Source of the DNA: Nectonema munidae
Taxonomy: Eukaryota; Nematomorpha; Nectonematoida; Nectonematidae
Reading direction: 5' to 3'
Assembly (NCBI GenBank): GCA_030549495.1
Contig: JAUIRK010000945.1
Coordinates: 1,509,501 to 1,573,500, forward strand
Length of the DNA: 64,000 bases
Part shown: piece after piece, positions 61,501 through 64,000 of the stretch
How the letters are laid out: the number at the start of each line of letters is the position of its first letter
How positions within the stretch are numbered: position 1 is the first letter of the stretch
Program-made: the position numbers and the translations under genes
The notes under the pieces: model-generated
What the model was told of the DNA's origin: nothing
Database searches by the model: none
What the model saw: the letters and a program-made list of their open reading frames with translations, nothing else

Positions 61501-63892
61501 TTTAAAAGATGAAAAGAAATTAATCGCTCGGTTACAACCACCAGACCTCCAGATGAGTGATTCAAGAGTGTACCAGGAGAGATGCAACGGCATTTCCCTT
61601 CAACCGATCAATGTTCTATGATGAATTGAATGTGGAAGAATGCAAATCATCATCGTGATCGAGATATTATTGATTTCTCATCGATAAGGATGAATGTATT
61701 TCATGATCGCTACCGATAAACTCGTATAAAGTGGGTCAGACAAACATGGAAGATGAATTTTGCTAGAAATGATGGTGACGATGATGAAATTTATGATATA
61801 ATTATGATATATCATCTCAATGGCACTCCTCTCATTATCGCAAATTCATATACATATCATCACATCTCATCAGCCATACAAAACTTGCTGCTACGAAAAG
61901 TTAAAAATACAAGATATGTGTATGTACATATAATTCTTTGCTCTCCTCCTCCTTCTCACAAAAACCAGAAAAAGAAACAGGACGCAAGCGCATTCAGCCA
62001 ACATTCCTGATAAGTGCAAAGAAAAATCACGAAATATGTCGGAATGTGTGTGAGTAACATTCATTCGTTCGAAATTTGTAACCACCTCTTTCCAAGAGTG
62101 AAGACCGATGCGAGTGCTAGCAGCGTGTACAGGCTCGTAGGTGAAAAAAACTTTTGAGGGGGTGTCGAAATTTTATATCCTATCATATCTCCATATTTTA
62201 TGTTTCTTCTGTCAGATCGGTTTAAATTTTCAAAAATTATGTTCTTTTATATAAAAGTTGTTTCATTCTTTTTGAAATACTATTAATAAATAGAACATTT
62301 TGGAATTTTGCTCTTTTCCCCTCCTAGCTGTGTATGGCACGTAGCATGTTTGTCGATTTTTCGCACATTCAGGATGAAGAAGTATCTCAAATGGGACTCA
62401 GGCGTTAGTGGTATGAGTATAATTTCGTAAACGATCATCGCAGTTTGTCAACGAGGCTTTCCAGAAAAGTTCAGAGAGTAAGAAAATAAAAGTTTGTCTA
62501 GACATTCTTATATGCCGATGTATTCTTACTTGGGAACAGTAGTTTTGATTTACTTCACATAGTGGTAGTGTTATTCTTGGCGATCTTTATCTTTCCAACG
62601 CAATCTTTATTGTGACTGTGTAGAACCAGGATCAGACAAAGGATTGACATTTTTGAAATAGAAGAAAAAGGTCATTTTAATTAAATAGTCTTTAATTATG
62701 TTACGCCTCGGTCATCTACAATCACGAGGATATCACTTCTTGTGGATATAAAAGAACAAGCTCAAAATTCTTTTAAGTATTCCCTAAGTAAGTATGTTTG
62801 ACTGTTAGTAGAATCGGGATGATTCTGATCATAATCACAATCATACTTACAGAAATTCTTAGAATCAGAATCGTAATCGGGACTCAAAAGACCGACAAAA
62901 AACACATTTCCTCGAGAATAATTGTAGCGCTGGAAGCATCCCTGGTATACATCAGGAGAACAAGCAGAGTTTCGTTAAAAATTAAAAACTGAGCCCAACC
63001 TTGTTTATCGAAGCAACACAGATAGATGTCAATTCGCGTACAGAGAAGAAATAATGGGTAGAGCAGGATTTTTTTCATTTTCATAGACAGAAGTCTAGTC
63101 TACCTGCTCTTGGGTGTTTAATAGCTACGACGAATAACTATACGCATATTATAGCGAATCATGCATCAGCAGCACAGATGATGATCCAATAAGCCACTGG
63201 AAACCGAAGCAATCCATCTTTCTACATCTAGGTAAACTGGCGAGTAAATATCTACAAATATGTTTTCCTACTAATGAAAATCAGAATTAGAATTGGATTT
63301 CGAAAATCAGAATCAGAAGGAAAATCAAAATTGTCGCTAAAAAATTCAGAGAATTAGAACATAATCATTATATAGAATGGGAACCAAATCATGTCAGTTC
63401 GAATTTTAATTTCACCTACTGGGACCATATCTTCTTTTTCAAGATAAAAAACATAAATCTTAAGCCTTTGTGGCTAAAGGTCCATGAGATATCAAATTTC
63501 TTTGGGGTTTTTTTAGTCCACAGAAAGAATTTTTTAATAAAAGATAATGAATGTTAATAAACTAGACAGCACAAAAGTGAAAATTGAATTGTGACATTGT
63601 TCCCTCGATAATATCCCAGATGTGAAGAACACCACACTGAATAAAAGAAATAAGGAAAGACTTTAAAAGTGAGATTTTCATGTTGGAAATGAAAACCAAT
63701 TCAACATTTAAAGCTTAAAGGAGAGAAGACAAAGCGATAGGAATCTATGCATCAAGATGGCTAATCTCCATTACGAAAAAAAAGTTTGAAACTCTAATTC
63801 ATATATACTTTTTAATTAATGCATATTACTTTAATTAATTTATTAATATATAAGCAAGACGCTTTCTCTTTTTTTCTATACTATTACTATTA
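61501..63892. other. Stretch without recognised genes
   Basis: Less repeat-dense than the rest. Frames at 61753-62010 and 62798-62992 have no recognisable domains. Near 63280-63370 the words aatcagaa and aaaatcagaat recur as weak simple repeats. No exon with convincing protein similarity was found. Confidence 0.45.
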
Positions 63893-64000
63893 TGGGGGCG
63901 TGAGTAGAGTTGGTTAGATATTGGATCCGATAACTCAAGGTCTTTGGTTCCATCCTGCATCAAGCCTGTTTCCTCATAGTTCGATACAAGCGGCACAATT
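63893..64000 (+). repeat. tRNA-derived SINE, copy 5 (cut by window end)
   Basis: ggggcgtgagtagagttggt (A-box region GAGTTGGTTAG nearby), ctcaaggtctttggttccat (decayed B box), then gcatcaagcctgtttcctca, tagttcgatacaagcggcac. Continues past base 64000. Confidence 0.65.

Overview
The window looks like animal nuclear DNA: it is AT-rich, has short protein-coding exons with GT-AG introns of 50 bp to many kb, and is packed with microsatellites, MITEs, SINE-like repeats and decayed transposons. Protein similarity and repeat style suggest an arthropod. A copepod such as a sea louse is my best guess, but the sequence alone does not prove it.

The only host gene I can identify lies on the minus strand and fills most of the left 25 kb, perhaps the left 45 kb. 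It is the 5' half of a voltage-gated calcium channel alpha-1 subunit of the L-type (Cav1) class. Fourteen exons, each with a GT donor (except the exon cut by the window edge) and an AG acceptor, run from the cytoplasmic N-terminus (25029-25314) through domain I, the beta-subunit-binding AID helix in the I-II linker (16473-16708), domain II, and the acidic start of the II-III linker, which leaves the window at base 1. Domains III and IV lie beyond the left edge. Splice phases agree at every junction except one. There, a 37-nt microexon at 10222-10258 would restore the frame. The first coding exon is uncertain: two upstream ATG openings with strong donors (36698-36722 and 44507-44585) both end in the phase that the exon at 25314 needs, which suggests alternative first exons.

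The rest is intron or upstream DNA dominated by repeats. 25-31 kb holds a cluster of TTAA-flanked MITEs, a SINE-like insert and a poly-A low-complexity block. 31.5-34.6 kb is a pogo/Tigger-like DNA transposon carrying other insertions. 35-36.3 kb holds nested MITEs. 38-42 kb holds hAT-type MITE copies. 46 kb has a three-unit tandem repeat. 47.7-48.4 kb is a FLYWCH (Mutator-like) remnant. 48.6-52.3 kb is a decayed Ty3/Gypsy LTR element. 52.4-54.8 kb holds two hAT remnants. 55.7-56.9 kb is a foldback element sitting in an older repeat. 57.5-59.4 kb is a DNA transposon with an 8-bp target duplication and an unusual, possibly hAT-related transposase. 60.5-61.5 kb is a LINE 3' end whose tail has grown into about 600 bp of (GAT)n.

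The most unusual items are the TTAA MITE family, which keeps an internal TCGTCTGC motif while its termini differ, the paired elements with a D-T-T...C-x-H-H transposase, and the calcium-channel splice features: the predicted microexon, two possible first exons, and a GATA array starting 10 nt inside an intron.
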